Assembly: GCA_046351325.1 (NCBI GenBank)
Contig: JAXLYR010000001.1
Location: forward strand, 186,001-250,000
Length of the DNA: 64,000 nucleotides
Direction: 5' to 3'
Origin: Xiheicaenibacterium sp046351325
GTDB taxonomy: Bacteria > Myxococcota_A > Polyangia > Polyangiales > Polyangiaceae
Shown here piece after piece: positions 63,661-64,000 of this stretch. The first letter of the stretch is position 1. Each line of letters starts with the position of its first letter. Under the pieces are notes generated by a model that saw nothing but the letters and a program-made list of their open reading frames with translations, did not search any database and was not told the DNA's origin. A program made the position numbers and the translations under genes.

Positions 63661-64000
63661 TCACCGACCGAGACGACGACGTCGTCGACGTTCCAGCCCG
63701 AGGCCGTGTAGGCCTGAGCGTTGATGGCTTGATACGCCCAGCGAACGCGCAGCTTGGGCGAGACATATTTGGAGATGTCGAACGTCACGAGCGTCCAGGC
63801 GCGATCGCTGACAGGTTCGTAACCATTGCGATAGATGCTCGCCCAGCTCTGTCCGTCGTCGGTCGAGACCTCCACGAGGTGGGGCACGTACTCGCCAGTG
63901 TCGCTGTTGAGCCAGCGATAAAACGAGAGCATGAGCCGGTCCGCGCCAGCCGAGCTCGCGTCGATCGTCGGCGAGGTGAGCGACGACTTGGCTGCGATCA
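63651..64000 (-). CDS. C-terminal part of a secreted jelly-roll (MAM/discoidin-like) domain protein
   Basis: The frame is open to the right edge, so the N-terminus is outside the window; about 115 residues are seen. Beta strands such as RLMLSFYRWLNSDTGEYVPHLVEVSTDDG and LRVRWAYQAINAQAY, ending WNVDDVVVSVGECL, match the jelly-roll ends of proteins where VSTDDGQSW precedes a final WYIDDV-like strand. Binding of carbohydrate or protein is inferred. It ends in a TGA that overlaps the ATG of the downstream lipoprotein gene. Confidence 0.7.
   Translation of the reverse strand, partial: IAAKSSLTSPTIDASSAGADRLMLSFYRWLNSDTGEYVPHLVEVSTDDGQSWASIYRNGYEPVSDRAWTLVTFDISKYVSPKLRVRWAYQAINAQAYTASGWNVDDVVVSVGECL

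Overview
The window is GC-rich chromosomal DNA with strong codon bias, and the product types point to a myxobacterium, most likely of the Polyangiales/Sorangium type. The signs are abundant Gly/Ser-rich lipoproteins, MYXO-CTERM tails, an OmpA protein with calcium-binding type-3 repeats, tandem TIGR04551-like outer-membrane proteins, kinase/TPR proteins, VIT/vWA giants and FHA-AAA+ regulators. This is inferred from protein character; no rRNA, tRNA, insertion sequence, phage module or CRISPR array was seen. About 47 genes fill almost all of the window, usually with gaps under 150 bp and many 4-bp ATGA overlaps.

Layout: 0-6.3 kb holds a TPR protein running in from the left edge, a lipoprotein, a kinase-fold protein that has lost its catalytic Asp, and a two-gene unit of a trypsin-like membrane protease with a beta-helix lipoprotein. 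6.4-10.7 kb has a GH31 glycosidase lipoprotein divergent from a gingipain-like (C25) lipoprotein. 10.7-15.9 kb has an alpha/beta hydrolase plus a DUF1963-like protein, divergent across a repeat-bearing promoter region from an FHA-AAA+ regulator and a DUF4240 protein, then a CBS-pair protein. 15.9-22.9 kb encodes two tandem outer-membrane proteins, the OmpA/TSP3 protein and a V4R-like protein. 23.1-31.9 kb is taken by two overlapping 1.46-kilo-residue FecR/VIT/vWA/TPR proteins. 31.9-36.4 kb has an NAD(P)-dependent reductase and its divergent TetR regulator around a clear operator palindrome, a Gly-zipper protein and an IgGFc-binding-like lipoprotein.

36.4-39.8 kb is an accessory-looking stretch: an AT-richer leader, a class II terpene-cyclase-like gene (DLDCTG motif), a convergent class I terpene synthase, and a STAS-like protein. 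39.9-42.6 kb encodes the most unusual protein, a Clp/Hsp100-type AAA+ protein fused to a release-factor-2-like module that lacks both the GGQ domain and the SPF codon-reading tripeptide. 42.6-46.4 kb is a tight operon of membrane, hydrolase, lipoprotein, TPR and GNAT genes. 46.3-50 kb holds acyl-CoA dehydrogenase, a TonB/AgmX-like lipoprotein, a 55-residue membrane peptide and an amidohydrolase. 50-55.9 kb (minus strand) holds a di-haem cytochrome/propeller lipoprotein, a hot-dog thioesterase overlapping a hydroxyacid-oxoacid transhydrogenase, and a membrane zinc-protease-like protein. 56-60.3 kb has an outer-membrane protein, a lamin-tail lipoprotein, an FGE-like lipoprotein and a protein made of two ClpV-type N domains without an ATPase. 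The right end has a MYXO-CTERM repeat protein, a small lipoprotein and a truncated jelly-roll-like gene.

Most genes serve the cell envelope or surface. The best candidates for an undescribed system are the Clp-RF2 chimera and the terpene pair; the orphan double Clp_N protein and the FHA-AAA+/DUF4240 couple come next. Start codons were moved inward from the longest reading frame wherever a ribosome binding site or signal peptide decided it.
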